From an uncultured Erwinia sp. (lineage in GTDB: Bacteria > Pseudomonadota > Gammaproteobacteria > Enterobacterales > Enterobacteriaceae): DNA of 50,557 nt. Shown one piece after another: positions 1-7,750 of the stretch (the stretch's first letter is position 1; the number at the start of each line of letters is the position of its first letter). The position numbers and the translations under genes are program-made. Where the stretch lies: the NCBI GenBank assembly GCA_946221915.1, contig CAMIKG010000033.1, positions 1 through 50,557 of the forward strand, written 5' to 3'. Below the pieces are notes generated by a model that worked only from the letters and a program-made list of their open reading frames with translations, did no database searches and was not told the origin of the DNA.

Positions 1-67
1 GAAGGCACCACGCGCAGCGTGGCGCGAGGACCGCCCTGTAGCAGCTGAGGCTGTGTCCCCCTTCACG

Positions 68-91
68 GGTATCTCAGCGAGATCCTTTTTT
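68..91 (+). terminator. Rho-independent terminator of a gene lying left of the window
   Basis: A hairpin with arms GGTATCTC and GAGATCC (one bulged T) around AGC is followed directly by TTTTTT. The U-tract is on the plus strand, so it ends a plus-strand transcript coming from outside the window. It also separates that transcript from the convergent gene that ends at 94. The first 60 bases carry another small perfect hairpin (8-22, CCACGC/GCGTGG); no gene end could be assigned there. Confidence 0.55.
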
Positions 92-93
92 GT

Positions 94-990
94 TTACTGC
101 GGTGCGATGCCGGTGTTCACCCGCTTACCAATATCTCTGAGTTTGGAAAACTGCTCCGCCAGCTGCGGGCCATCATCCAGACTCATGACAAACATCCATA
201 AATAGGTCATCACCGAGTAAATATGGCCGGAGTTCTGGTAGCCTTTCAGTGCCAGCAGGCTGATGGTCAGCGCGAACAGCAGGGCGCTGATCAGGCCAAT
301 GCTCAGGTATCCCAGCGCTTCACGGTCCGACAGCCGCACCCGCAGGCGCGCCAGCATCGCATAATGGCGGCTAAGCAGATGTTCACTGGCGCTGCCGACA
401 AAGCCCACCTCTTTTTCCAGCCGGTTGTTCACCCGCTCATACAGCAGGTCATTTTTCCGGGTAAATCCTGGCAGCAGCGCGGCAAAGATCAGCAGCGACA
501 GCAGGCAGCCGAGTCCGACCCAGAATTCCAGCATCAGCAGCATGGTCGCGGCGCCGACGATAGTCGCCAGTGAGGTGATCAGCACCGGGAAGTGCTTTTC
601 AAAGAAGTCGACAAACTCGCGCGACAGCGTCACCCGCGCCGCAATGGTGGAGTGCAGATGATTATCACGCCGCTGCGCCATAATCACCGGCACCGCCAGT
701 TCGGCATAAATTTTGGCAAAGGTGCGGGTGTCGACGCTGCGTCTGGCGGCGCCCAGCCCCCACATCGCCAGCACCACCACGGCATACAGCAGCGCCTGCA
801 CAACATCACCCTTAACAATGGCGTTAATGGCGAAGCCCGCAAACAGCGGGTAGGTCAGCAGCAGGATATTTTCGGCAGCGACCAGAGCAAAGGTAAACAC
901 CAGACGTTGCGAATTGAGTCTGGCAAGTGTTTTCAGCGTGCGCCATGCGCTCTGTTGCGGGACGCTAACAGTATTTTTTATTTCAGACAT
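94..990 (-). CDS. ABC transporter-type six-transmembrane domain protein without ATPase
   Basis: The 298-residue protein has the layout of an exporter-type ABC transmembrane domain (Pfam ABC_membrane_3-like). Hydrophobic segments lie near residues 30-50, 64-80, 132-152, 155-172, 228-248 and 258-272, with a charged coupling-helix-like stretch between them. It stops after the last segment and has no Walker A, signature or Walker B motif, and no ATPase gene lies beside it. It is transcribed divergently from a TetR regulator whose first operator overlaps the gap between them, so it is the probable regulated target. Substrate unknown. The start ATG at 990 is the only good one upstream of the first membrane segment. 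Family-level call is fairly secure; function is not. Confidence 0.75.
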   Translation of the reverse strand: MSEIKNTVSVPQQSAWRTLKTLARLNSQRLVFTFALVAAENILLLTYPLFAGFAINAIVKGDVVQALLYAVVVLAMWGLGAARRSVDTRTFAKIYAELAVPVIMAQRRDNHLHSTIAARVTLSREFVDFFEKHFPVLITSLATIVGAATMLLMLEFWVGLGCLLSLLIFAALLPGFTRKNDLLYERVNNRLEKEVGFVGSASEHLLSRHYAMLARLRVRLSDREALGYLSIGLISALLFALTISLLALKGYQNSGHIYSVMTYLWMFVMSLDDGPQLAEQFSKLRDIGKRVNTGIAPQ

Positions 991-1015
991 AGTGTTATAT
1001 TTGCCGGATAACGGA

Positions 1016-1035
1016 GTTTGAGCGGCTGCTCAAAC
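1016..1035. promoter_or_regulatory. Palindromic operator 1 (probable TetR-family site)
   Basis: Perfect inverted repeat with 8-base arms GTTTGAGC and GCTCAAAC around GGCT. It lies between the divergent membrane-protein and tetR genes and shares its 6-base core arms (TTGAGC/GCTCAA, four-base spacer) with a second site at 1051. Such paired sites upstream of a TetR gene are usually its own operators (inference). Confidence 0.7.
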
Positions 1036-1050
1036 GTGGGTGAAATCTAC

Positions 1051-1066
1051 TTGAGCAAGCGCTCAA
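1051..1066. promoter_or_regulatory. Palindromic operator 2 (probable TetR-family site)
   Basis: TTGAGC-AAGC-GCTCAA, the same half-sites and spacer length as operator 1. The centres are 33 bases apart, about three helical turns, so bound dimers would sit on the same face. The site ends five bases before the chosen tetR start, which fits autorepression. Confidence 0.7.
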
Positions 1067-1071
1067 AGTCA

Positions 1072-1674
1072 ATGCGGAGAACATGCGTGAAGCGAGAGAT
1101 AAATGCCAGCCTGAAAGATGAGCTGCTTGATGGCGCCATCACTTTATTCAAAGAAAAGGGCATCGATAAGGTCACGACGCGTGAGCTGACAGACTTAATC
1201 GGCATCTCACGCAGCCATCTCTACCACTATTTCAAAGACTGGCATTCACTGTGCATTGCGGCCTGTGCGCGTTTTATGTATCACGAATATCAGCAGACGG
1301 CGCAAGAGGTGGCGCTACTGGCACCACAACCGGCATTGCAGCGGCTGATCGCCGAGTTTTTACCGCTCAGCGATGACCCCAGCTGGCCGCTGTATATGGA
1401 TATCTGGCGACTGGCGCAGCATAACGAAGCGTATTCTGAACTGACCGCCGGGATCATTAATGAGTGGGACCGGCTGATGGAAAGCGTTATCGCGGCCGGT
1501 ATCCAGCAGACACTGTTCAGGCCGGTGGATGCCGCACGCGTCGCGCGCCAGCTTGGCGCGCTGATTAACGGCTATGCCGATATCCTGCTGTTTCCCACCG
1601 CGCGGCACAGCAGAGAGCAGGTGATCGACGAAATCAATGAGGTGCTGGGGCTATTGCTTGCTCCGGTACACTAA
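1072..1674 (+). CDS. TetR/AcrR-family transcriptional regulator
   Basis: The 200-residue protein starts with a typical TetR DNA-binding domain: helix-turn-helix around TTRELTDLIGISRSHLYHYF (roughly residues 33-55), followed by a variable all-helical ligand and dimerisation domain. The reading frame is open from a TTG at 1018, but that start would put operator 1 and operator 2 inside the coding region, so I chose ATG 1072. It is divergent from the six-TM ABC-type protein and probably represses both that gene and itself through the two palindromes at 1016 and 1051. The ligand cannot be told from sequence. Family call is secure. Confidence 0.85.
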   Translation: MRRTCVKREINASLKDELLDGAITLFKEKGIDKVTTRELTDLIGISRSHLYHYFKDWHSLCIAACARFMYHEYQQTAQEVALLAPQPALQRLIAEFLPLSDDPSWPLYMDIWRLAQHNEAYSELTAGIINEWDRLMESVIAAGIQQTLFRPVDAARVARQLGALINGYADILLFPTARHSREQVIDEINEVLGLLLAPVH

Positions 1675-1684
1675 GCTCTGCAAT

Positions 1685-1710
1685 AAAAAAGGCCGGAACG
1701 ATGTCCGGCC
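1685..1710 (-). terminator. Rho-independent terminator of the ProP-like gene
   Basis: Stem GGCCGGA/TCCGGCC with a six-base loop. On the minus strand it is followed by TTTTTTATT, so it terminates the MFS gene that ends at 1739. On the plus strand there is no U-tract, although the hairpin lies just after the tetR stop at 1674. Confidence 0.75.
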
Positions 1711-1738
1711 TGTATTCATCAATTCACCTGCGAATCCG

Positions 1739-3193
1739 TTACGCCGTGGCACGTTTCGCCCGGCGCTGTTTCCGCAGCTTATCGATCAGGCGATGCGCCT
1801 CGGCATGGCTCGCCACGGCAGGTGATGAGCCACTCAGTGGCTTCTGCGCGGTTTCACGCAGCGTGAAGACGGTAATCAGGCCAATCAGACCCGCGCCCAT
1901 CATATAGTAGGCGGGCATCATCACATTCTGCGTGGTGTCGACCAGCCATGCGGTCACCAGCGGCGTGGTGCCGCCAAACAGCGACACTGACAGATTAAAA
2001 CCAATCGCCAGCGCACTGTAGCGGATATCGGTGACGAACAGCGCGGGTAATGTCGCAGGCATGGTGCCGCTGAAACAGGTATGCAGGAAACCCAGCACTA
2101 CCAGCCCGCCAAATACCGCCAGCATATTGCCGGAACCAATCAGCATAAAGCAGGGGATCGCCAGTAATATCAGCCCGGCAGCGCCCAGACCGATCACCGG
2201 ACGGCGGCCGATACGGTCAGTCCAGTAGCCCCACGCCAGGGTAAGCGGCATCATCACAAACATAATCACCATCACTAACAGCAAGCCGGTCAGCTCGCTC
2301 ATGCCCAGCACGCTGGTCAGGTAGCTGGGCATATAGGACGTCAGCATATAGTTGGAGACGTTAAATACCAGCACCAGACCGATGCATTTGAGGATTTGCT
2401 TACGATGTTTGTGCAGCATTTGCAGCAGGGTGAGCCGCGGTTTGCTGTGCTCAAGCGCTTCCTGCTTATCCATATGCTCTTTAAAGGCTGGCGTCTCCTC
2501 CAGTTTTAGGCGGATATAGAGGCCGAACAGTCCTAACGGCGCGGCGAGGAAGAAGGGAATACGCCAGCCCCATGCGTGCATCGCCTCTGTCGGCAACACC
2601 GCAATCATGATCGTCACCAGGCTGGCGCCGAGCAGATAGCCGCCCAGCGTACCGAATTCGAGGAAGCTGCCCATAAAGCCGCGGCGTTTATCGGTGGAGT
2701 ACTCTGCGATAAAGGTGGCTGCACCGCCGTACTCGCCGCCGGTGGAGAAGCCCTGAACCATGCGGGCAACCAGCAGCAGGATCGGCGCCGCGATGCCGAT
2801 GGTGCTGTAGTCGGGGATTAAACCGATGCAGAAGGTGCCGGCTGACATCATGATCATCGTTATCGCGAGGATCTTCTGTCGGCCATAACGATCGCCCAGC
2901 GGGCCAAACACCATGCCGCCGAGTGGTCGCACCAGGAAAGCAGCCGCAAAGGTGCCAAAAGAAGCGATTAATTGCGCAGCGCTGCTGGCGTCCGGGAAGA
3001 ACACCTGACCAATAATCACCGCCAGATAACTGTAAACGCCAAAGTCAAACCACTCCATGGTATTGCCCAGTGCCGCAGCACCGACGGCGCGTTTCAGCAG
3101 GCTGTTATCGATAACGGTGATGTCATCGACGGTTAATTCCTGCGCTGTTGTTTCTGAATGATGTTGTTGAGATAAAGTCGTTCCGTTGCTCAT
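1739..3193 (-). CDS. ProP-like MFS transporter (metabolite:H+ symporter family)
   Basis: The 484-residue inner-membrane carrier has twelve predicted helices and follows Escherichia coli ProP closely. Shared blocks include the LGNxMEWFDFGVY start, RPLGG, GDRYGRQKILAIT, the QGFSTGGEYGGA loop and LPALFxTxIRYSALA. ProP imports proline, glycine betaine and other zwitterions by H+ symport. The C-terminal tail is short and basic (ending near KLRKQRRAKRATA) and lacks the long antiparallel coiled coil that E. coli ProP uses in osmosensing, so it may be a ProP paralogue with another substrate or a different osmotic set-point. The ATG at 3193 has a GGGGAG ribosome site. A 12-base inverted repeat lies 30-80 bases upstream. 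Subfamily secure, substrate inferred. Confidence 0.85.
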   Translation of the reverse strand: MSNGTTLSQQHHSETTAQELTVDDITVIDNSLLKRAVGAAALGNTMEWFDFGVYSYLAVIIGQVFFPDASSAAQLIASFGTFAAAFLVRPLGGMVFGPLGDRYGRQKILAITMIMMSAGTFCIGLIPDYSTIGIAAPILLLVARMVQGFSTGGEYGGAATFIAEYSTDKRRGFMGSFLEFGTLGGYLLGASLVTIMIAVLPTEAMHAWGWRIPFFLAAPLGLFGLYIRLKLEETPAFKEHMDKQEALEHSKPRLTLLQMLHKHRKQILKCIGLVLVFNVSNYMLTSYMPSYLTSVLGMSELTGLLLVMVIMFVMMPLTLAWGYWTDRIGRRPVIGLGAAGLILLAIPCFMLIGSGNMLAVFGGLVVLGFLHTCFSGTMPATLPALFVTDIRYSALAIGFNLSVSLFGGTTPLVTAWLVDTTQNVMMPAYYMMGAGLIGLITVFTLRETAQKPLSGSSPAVASHAEAHRLIDKLRKQRRAKRATA

Positions 3194-3222
3194 AAACTCC
3201 CCATGAGTGCAGATGGAGCGAT

Positions 3223-3273
3223 CTTATAGCTTTCGCAGCCGTACCACATATCAAGGGAAATGAAAGCTATAAG
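3223..3273. repeat. 12-base inverted repeat upstream of the ProP-like gene
   Basis: Perfect arms CTTATAGCTTTC (3223-3234) and GAAAGCTATAAG (3262-3273) are separated by 27 bases. They lie in the promoter/leader of the minus-strand carrier gene starting at 3193. Each arm contains a TATAG-like sequence, so they could be part of a promoter, a two-site operator, or a leader hairpin. Confidence 0.6.
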
Positions 3274-3380
3274 AGGCTGAAAATGTTGGCATGCCATGAT
3301 TTCTGGCAGCGCGACACCTTAATTAAAAATCGACTATAGTGCAAATTTCTGGATGTAATCGCTGATAATCCCGTCGCTAG

Positions 3381-3536
3381 ATGAATATTAACAAGATGAA
3401 GAAGTTATTTACCGTTAGAAAATATTGTCAGGCTGAAGCCGCTGATAACCCGTGGTGCTGGCAATGGCGCATTTATCCGCATCACAGGGTTATTTCCCTG
3501 TCAGAGCACAACCACAGCGCAGCAGCGGCGCTGTGA
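3381..3536 (+). CDS. Possible small protein of 51 residues (uncertain)
   Basis: An ATG frame in the 443-base gap between the ProP-like gene and the flavin reductase gene. It begins MNINKMKKLF and has a Trp/His-rich centre (NPWCWQWRIYPHH). I recognise no family. There is no clear Shine-Dalgarno sequence, though a TATAGT-like -10 element lies about 40 bases upstream. No transmembrane segment is evident. Apart from this frame and the inverted repeat at 3223, I see nothing definite in 3194-3636. It may be chance coding potential. Confidence 0.2.
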   Translation: MNINKMKKLFTVRKYCQAEAADNPWCWQWRIYPHHRVISLSEHNHSAAAAL

Positions 3537-3636
3537 CAGTGATTTGTCCTGCCGTGCTATGAGCCATGACAAATCTTGAACTGGCGCTGGCGGGAATTCA
3601 TCATAATCAGATGATCAGCTGATTTTTGAGGTAAAA

Positions 3637-4224
3637 ATGGAGTCATTTATCGCGCCGGTTGCGCTGGAAAAAGCCTACCGGTTAATTAACCATGGCCCGA
3701 CCGCGCTGGTGTCTGCACGTCATCAGGGCACAGAGAATGTGATGTCGGCGTCGTGGGTATGTGGTCTGGACTTTACCCCGGCAAAACTGACGGTGGTGCT
3801 GGATAAAATAGCCCGCACCCGCCAGTTGATAGAGCAGAGCGGTGAGTTTGTGATTCAGGTGCCGACGGTGGCCCAGCTGCAGATGACCCATTTCCTTGGC
3901 ACCACCAGCCTGCACAATCTGCCAGACAAACTGGCGCGCGCCGGGGCGGAGCTGTTCAGCATCGACGGCCGCGACCTGCCGTTTGTCAAAGGCTGCGCCG
4001 CGTGGCTGGCCTGCCGCCTGATCCCGGAACCGCATAATCAGCAGGCACACGATCTGTTTATCGGTGAAATCACCGGCGCCTGGGCTGACAGCCGCGTATT
4101 CCGCGATGGTCACTGGCAGTTTGAACATGCCGATCCGGCACTGCGCAGTCTGCACTACATCGCTGGCGGACAATTCTATGCCACCGGTGAGCCGCTGGCG
4201 GTGGCGGACTTTCAGCCACAATAA
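3637..4224 (+). CDS. Flavin reductase family protein (DIM6/NTAB type)
   Basis: The 195-residue protein has the split-barrel flavin-binding fold typical of flavin reductase-like and nitrilotriacetate-monooxygenase-component-B proteins. Visible hallmarks are the early VSAR...NVMSASWVCGLDFTPAKLTVVLD stretch (interrupted here), the RTRQLIEQSGEFVIQVP segment, and the C-terminal HYIAGGQFYATGEPL. These enzymes use NAD(P)H to reduce FMN or bind flavin directly, and some supply FMNH2 to two-component monooxygenases. It is monocistronic, with ATG 3637 preceded by GAGG and a strong terminator at 4251. It could serve the flavin monooxygenases 12 kb downstream, but nothing in the sequence proves that. Confidence 0.8.
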   Translation: MESFIAPVALEKAYRLINHGPTALVSARHQGTENVMSASWVCGLDFTPAKLTVVLDKIARTRQLIEQSGEFVIQVPTVAQLQMTHFLGTTSLHNLPDKLARAGAELFSIDGRDLPFVKGCAAWLACRLIPEPHNQQAHDLFIGEITGAWADSRVFRDGHWQFEHADPALRSLHYIAGGQFYATGEPLAVADFQPQ

Positions 4225-4250
4225 ATCTGCTGCCAGATTGCGTTAAGGAG

Positions 4251-4279
4251 AGACCGGATGCTTTTTCCGGTCTTTTTTT
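4251..4279 (+). terminator. Rho-independent terminator after the flavin reductase gene
   Basis: Stem AGACCGG/CCGGTCT with a nine-base loop, followed by a run of seven T. It separates the flavin reductase gene from the chemoreceptor gene at 4362. Confidence 0.85.
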
Positions 4280-4361
4280 ATCTGCGATGCCAGCACGTCA
4301 CAAAAGCGTCATGCGGGTTTGCTAACTTTTTGCACCTCTGTGAATTATAAAAGATTTTATT

Positions 4362-6026
4362 ATGCTTAATTCTCACGTTGGTGCGCCTGTCACCCCATTT
4401 AAATGCCGGGCAAAACATTTCACAACCTTGTTATTACGTTATTTACCGCTGAATTTTTCCACCCGCACGTTCAGCATCCTTTCCGGTTGTATCACGGTCA
4501 TTCTGCTGTTTTCCTCACTGCAGCTGTTCTCCTCGCTGCTGACGTCAAAAATTCTCCACGTTGCCAACAGCAACAGCACAGCCACCAGCGCACTGCGCCA
4601 GCAGCAAATGACACTCGATCGCGCGCGTATGGCGCTGCTGATGGCCAGCGATAAGCTGAACCGCGCCGGTGTTTACTATATGGAAGATAAAGAGACCGGT
4701 TCTGTCGGCAGCTGGAGTAGCCTGCTGGAAGAGGCGCAGGGAGCCTTAAAAGAGTCGCAACAGGCCTGGCGGCAGTTTACCGCGTTAAGTCACCACACGC
4801 CGCCGGAAGAGCAGGCGGTGCTGGACACGCTGAAAGCGAGCTATGACATGTTCTACAGCGGTATCGTTGAAGAGGCGGATGGCCTGGCGAACAAGGGCAA
4901 TATTGACGCTTTTTTTAATGTGCCGGTGCAGGCGTTTCAGAGTGACTTTAACGATAAATATTTCCAGTTTCAGGCGGTGAGTCAGCAGCTCTCAGACAAG
5001 CTCAGCGGCAGCCTGCTGGTCTCGCTGCAACAGGCGAAATGGCTGTCGATCGCCACACTGGGCTTTCTGTTACTGATCGGCATCGCGGTCTGGTGGGGCG
5101 TTAATAAGTGGGTGATCCGCCCGCTGAAACAGGTCAACGCGCAGCTGCAGGTGATGGCGCAGGGCGACCTGTCTGACAGTTCTCTGGCTGTGACGCAAGG
5201 CAGCCGTGAGGTAATCCAGCTGGCGCAAAACATGCACGCTATGCAGCAGGGGCTGGTTACCCTGGTGGAGGATGTGCGTCATGCCTCCGGACATATCAGT
5301 CTGAATATCGAACATCTGCTGCAAGGCAATGAAGAGCTGACCACGCAGGCGGCAACCCAGCAGCAGGCGCTGGGTCAGGCGCGCGATAATTTGACATCAC
5401 TCAATGAGCGGGTGAAAAACAATGTGCTGCATGCGCGCGAAGCTAATGAACAGTCGGAACAGGCGCGCAGGCTGGCGGTCACCGGCAGCGAAGTGATGCA
5501 GAAAGTCGAGCAGTCGATGAAGGGTATCGTCAGCCAGTCGGCGGAGATGAGCGGCATTGTCGAAATCATCAAAAGCGTCGCCTTCCAGACGAATATTCTG
5601 GCGCTGAACGCCACCATTGAAGCGGCGCATGCCGGTGCGCAGGGGCGTGGCTTCGCCGTGGTGGCGCGGGAAGTGGGACTGCTGGCGAACAAAAGCAGCA
5701 AATCGAGCCAGGACGTGCACCAGCTGATCCAGAGTTCGGCGCAGCAGATTGGCAAGGGTGCAGAATCGGTCGGCCAGCTGGGTGACAGTCTGCAGCAGGT
5801 ACTGCGTGTCATCGCCGAACTGAATGCGCTGGTGCAGGAGATCACCGCAGAATCGGTGCATCAGAGCCAGGGCATTGAAGATATTGCGCAGCGTATTGCT
5901 ACACTGAACCTGGTGACCGAGCGCAATTACGCGCTGGTGAATGATGCGGCGTCCTCTTCAGCGAAGCTTTCCGGCCAGTGCCAGAGCCTGCAACAGGCGA
6001 TTGCGCGCTTCCAGCTGCCAGTCTGA
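4362..6026 (+). CDS. Methyl-accepting chemotaxis protein, divergent signalling tip
   Basis: The 554-residue inner-membrane receptor has an unusually long cytoplasmic N-terminus (about 37 residues), TM1 near 38-60, a Tar/Tsr-like periplasmic four-helix domain (with LRQQQMTLDRARMALLMASDKLNRAG), TM2 near 228-247, HAMP, and a cytoplasmic signalling helical hairpin. The hairpin tip is readable as AFQTNILALNATIEAAHAGAQGRGF. Two positions nearly invariant in enterobacterial receptors differ: the Arg and Glu of EAARAGEQGRG are His423 and Ala426. The segment normally read as EVRNLAQRS is EVGLLANKS. There is no C-terminal NWETF-type methyltransferase tether. I see no sigma-28 promoter upstream, unlike the receptor at 10586. 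The cupin gene follows after 22 bases. Confidence 0.88.
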   Translation: MLNSHVGAPVTPFKCRAKHFTTLLLRYLPLNFSTRTFSILSGCITVILLFSSLQLFSSLLTSKILHVANSNSTATSALRQQQMTLDRARMALLMASDKLNRAGVYYMEDKETGSVGSWSSLLEEAQGALKESQQAWRQFTALSHHTPPEEQAVLDTLKASYDMFYSGIVEEADGLANKGNIDAFFNVPVQAFQSDFNDKYFQFQAVSQQLSDKLSGSLLVSLQQAKWLSIATLGFLLLIGIAVWWGVNKWVIRPLKQVNAQLQVMAQGDLSDSSLAVTQGSREVIQLAQNMHAMQQGLVTLVEDVRHASGHISLNIEHLLQGNEELTTQAATQQQALGQARDNLTSLNERVKNNVLHAREANEQSEQARRLAVTGSEVMQKVEQSMKGIVSQSAEMSGIVEIIKSVAFQTNILALNATIEAAHAGAQGRGFAVVAREVGLLANKSSKSSQDVHQLIQSSAQQIGKGAESVGQLGDSLQQVLRVIAELNALVQEITAESVHQSQGIEDIAQRIATLNLVTERNYALVNDAASSSAKLSGQCQSLQQAIARFQLPV

Positions 6027-6048
6027 GAGAAGCGCCGCGTAAGGAATC

Positions 6049-6432
6049 ATGATGCTGAGCAATCTGTTGCGCGATTTTCCGGCTGCGGCGCTTAATGCGC
6101 AGGAAGAGACGTTTGAAGCGCTGCTGGCGCGCCCGGATATTCGCATCGAGCGGATTATCTCCACCGGGCAGGCCAGCCCGGCGGATTTCTGGTATTGCCA
6201 GCCACAGGATGAATGGGTGCTGATCGTGCAGGGTTCGGCAGGCTTGCAGTTTGCCGATGAAGCCGGGGTACGTGAGCTGCGCGCCGGGGATTTCGTCAAT
6301 ATCGCCGCGCAGCGGCAACACCGTGTCGCCTGGACCGCCGCCGGTGAAACCACTATCTGGCTGGCGGTGCATTATGGTGATCTGACCGCGCTGCCGGCGG
6401 AAAACGCGCCGTCAGTCAGCAGGGATAGCTAA
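6049..6432 (+). CDS. Cupin-domain protein
   Basis: A 127-residue single-domain cupin. The two cupin half-motifs are visible as FWYCQPQDEWVLIVQGSAGLQF and ELRAGDFVNIAAQRQHRVAWT, but the usual first metal-ligand pair (HxH) is replaced by QPQDE, so metal binding is doubtful. The gene follows the chemoreceptor stop by 22 bases with an AAGGA ribosome site and may be co-transcribed. The start is ATG 6049, with a second ATG immediately after it. Role unknown; cupins of this size include small isomerases and sensory or regulatory proteins. Confidence 0.75.
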   Translation: MMLSNLLRDFPAAALNAQEETFEALLARPDIRIERIISTGQASPADFWYCQPQDEWVLIVQGSAGLQFADEAGVRELRAGDFVNIAAQRQHRVAWTAAGETTIWLAVHYGDLTALPAENAPSVSRDS

Positions 6433-6445
6433 CGGACGGCGAAGA

Positions 6446-7654
6446 TCAGCGCGGCGCGCGCAGCCGCACCAGCAGACCCGCCGCTGCTGCGAGTGAGGCC
6501 AGCGCCACCACGCCACTCCAGCCAAAACTTTCCAGCGCTTTACTGCCCAGCGCCGCGCCGCTCGCCATACCGATAAACACCAGAGTAAACATAATCGCAT
6601 TCAGGCGACTGCGTGCCCCCGGGTTGATGGCGTAGATAATGGTCTGATGCGCCACCAGCGTAGCCTGTACGCCGAGGTCGAAACCGACGGCGCTCAGTAC
6701 AATCAGCGCCAGCTGCGCCGGAACCGGCAGGGCGGGCAGAGCAAACATCAGCGCAAATGAAACCAGCACCAGGGTGGCGCCCACTTTGGTAACGTAGCTG
6801 GCGCCGTGGCGATCCGCCAGCGATCCCGCCAGCGGCGCAGCCAGCGCACCTGCCGCTCCCGCCAGGCCAAAGGAACCCGCCACCGCACTGCCAAGCTGGT
6901 AGCGCTCCGCCAGCATCATCGCCAGCGTTGACCAGAAGGCGCTGAAGCCGACGGAGAGTAACCCCTGCGCCACCGCGGCGTAGCGTAATTCAGCATGTTC
7001 ACGCCACAGTTTGCCTAGTGAGCGCAGCAGCGCCGGATACGACAGCGACGTCTGCGGTTTAAACGCCGGCAGAATGCGCCAGATAGTCAGGGTGATCAGC
7101 AATACGCCCGCCGCCGCCAGCAGATAGACGCTGCGCCAGCCAAAATATTGCGCCACGATGCCGCTAAACACGCGCGACAGCAGAATTCCCGCCAGCAGTC
7201 CGGTCATCACCATACCGACAATTTTGCCGCGGCGGTTTTCCGGCGCGAGGGTGGCGGCAGCCGGAATAATATCCTGCGCCACGGTCGCCATCAGGCCAAT
7301 CGCCAGGCTGCTGAGCAGCAGCAACGGGAAAGAACCGGCAAAGCCGCACAGCAGCAGGGTAACCGCCAGCAGCGCGCCCTTAATCAGAATAATGTGCCGC
7401 CGGTCGTGGCGGTCACCCAGCGGCGCCAGCAGCAGAATACCGAGCGCATAGCCGATTTGCGTCAGGGTCGGCACCATGCCGCTGTCGCCGATAGTGGTGT
7501 TAAAGGCGCTGGCCATAATGCTCAGCATCGGCTGGCTGTAGTAAATCGAGGCGACGCTCAGCCCGGCGCCCGCCGCCAGCAGAAAGACGGTGGACGTGGA
7601 GAGTGCATTATCCTCGCGCGCAGTGCGCGGTTCGGCGGAAACAAACTGGCTCAT
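6446..7654 (-). CDS. MFS transporter (YnfM/arabinose-efflux-like)
   Basis: A twelve-helix major facilitator of 402 residues. Motif A between helices 2 and 3 reads LGDRHDRRHIIL, the YSQPML segment is typical of this drug/sugar exporter subgroup, and a second motif-A-like GSLADRHG lies between helices 8 and 9. An ATG at 7669 is also in frame, but ATG 7654 has a correctly spaced GGAG and is preferred. The gene is divergent from a LysR regulator that starts 95 bases away, a frequent arrangement for LysR-controlled exporters. Substrate unknown. Confidence 0.85.
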   Translation of the reverse strand: MSQFVSAEPRTAREDNALSTSTVFLLAAGAGLSVASIYYSQPMLSIMASAFNTTIGDSGMVPTLTQIGYALGILLLAPLGDRHDRRHIILIKGALLAVTLLLCGFAGSFPLLLLSSLAIGLMATVAQDIIPAAATLAPENRRGKIVGMVMTGLLAGILLSRVFSGIVAQYFGWRSVYLLAAAGVLLITLTIWRILPAFKPQTSLSYPALLRSLGKLWREHAELRYAAVAQGLLSVGFSAFWSTLAMMLAERYQLGSAVAGSFGLAGAAGALAAPLAGSLADRHGASYVTKVGATLVLVSFALMFALPALPVPAQLALIVLSAVGFDLGVQATLVAHQTIIYAINPGARSRLNAIMFTLVFIGMASGAALGSKALESFGWSGVVALASLAAAAGLLVRLRAPR

Positions 7655-7735
7655 GGAAAACTCCGGCATTGGAAAGTGGCGCTATTTTTACCTTGCTGTG
7701 GCAGAAACGGTAGCGGGCCGCGATGCAGAACTGTT

Positions 7736-7750
7736 ATACATATTACGTAT
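7736..7750. promoter_or_regulatory. Candidate LysR-type binding site (T-N11-A)
   Basis: The interrupted palindrome ATAC-N7-GTAT lies in the divergent exporter/lysR interval and overlaps the lysR start codon. Its form and place fit a LysR recognition or autoregulation site, but the arms are only four bases. Confidence 0.35.
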
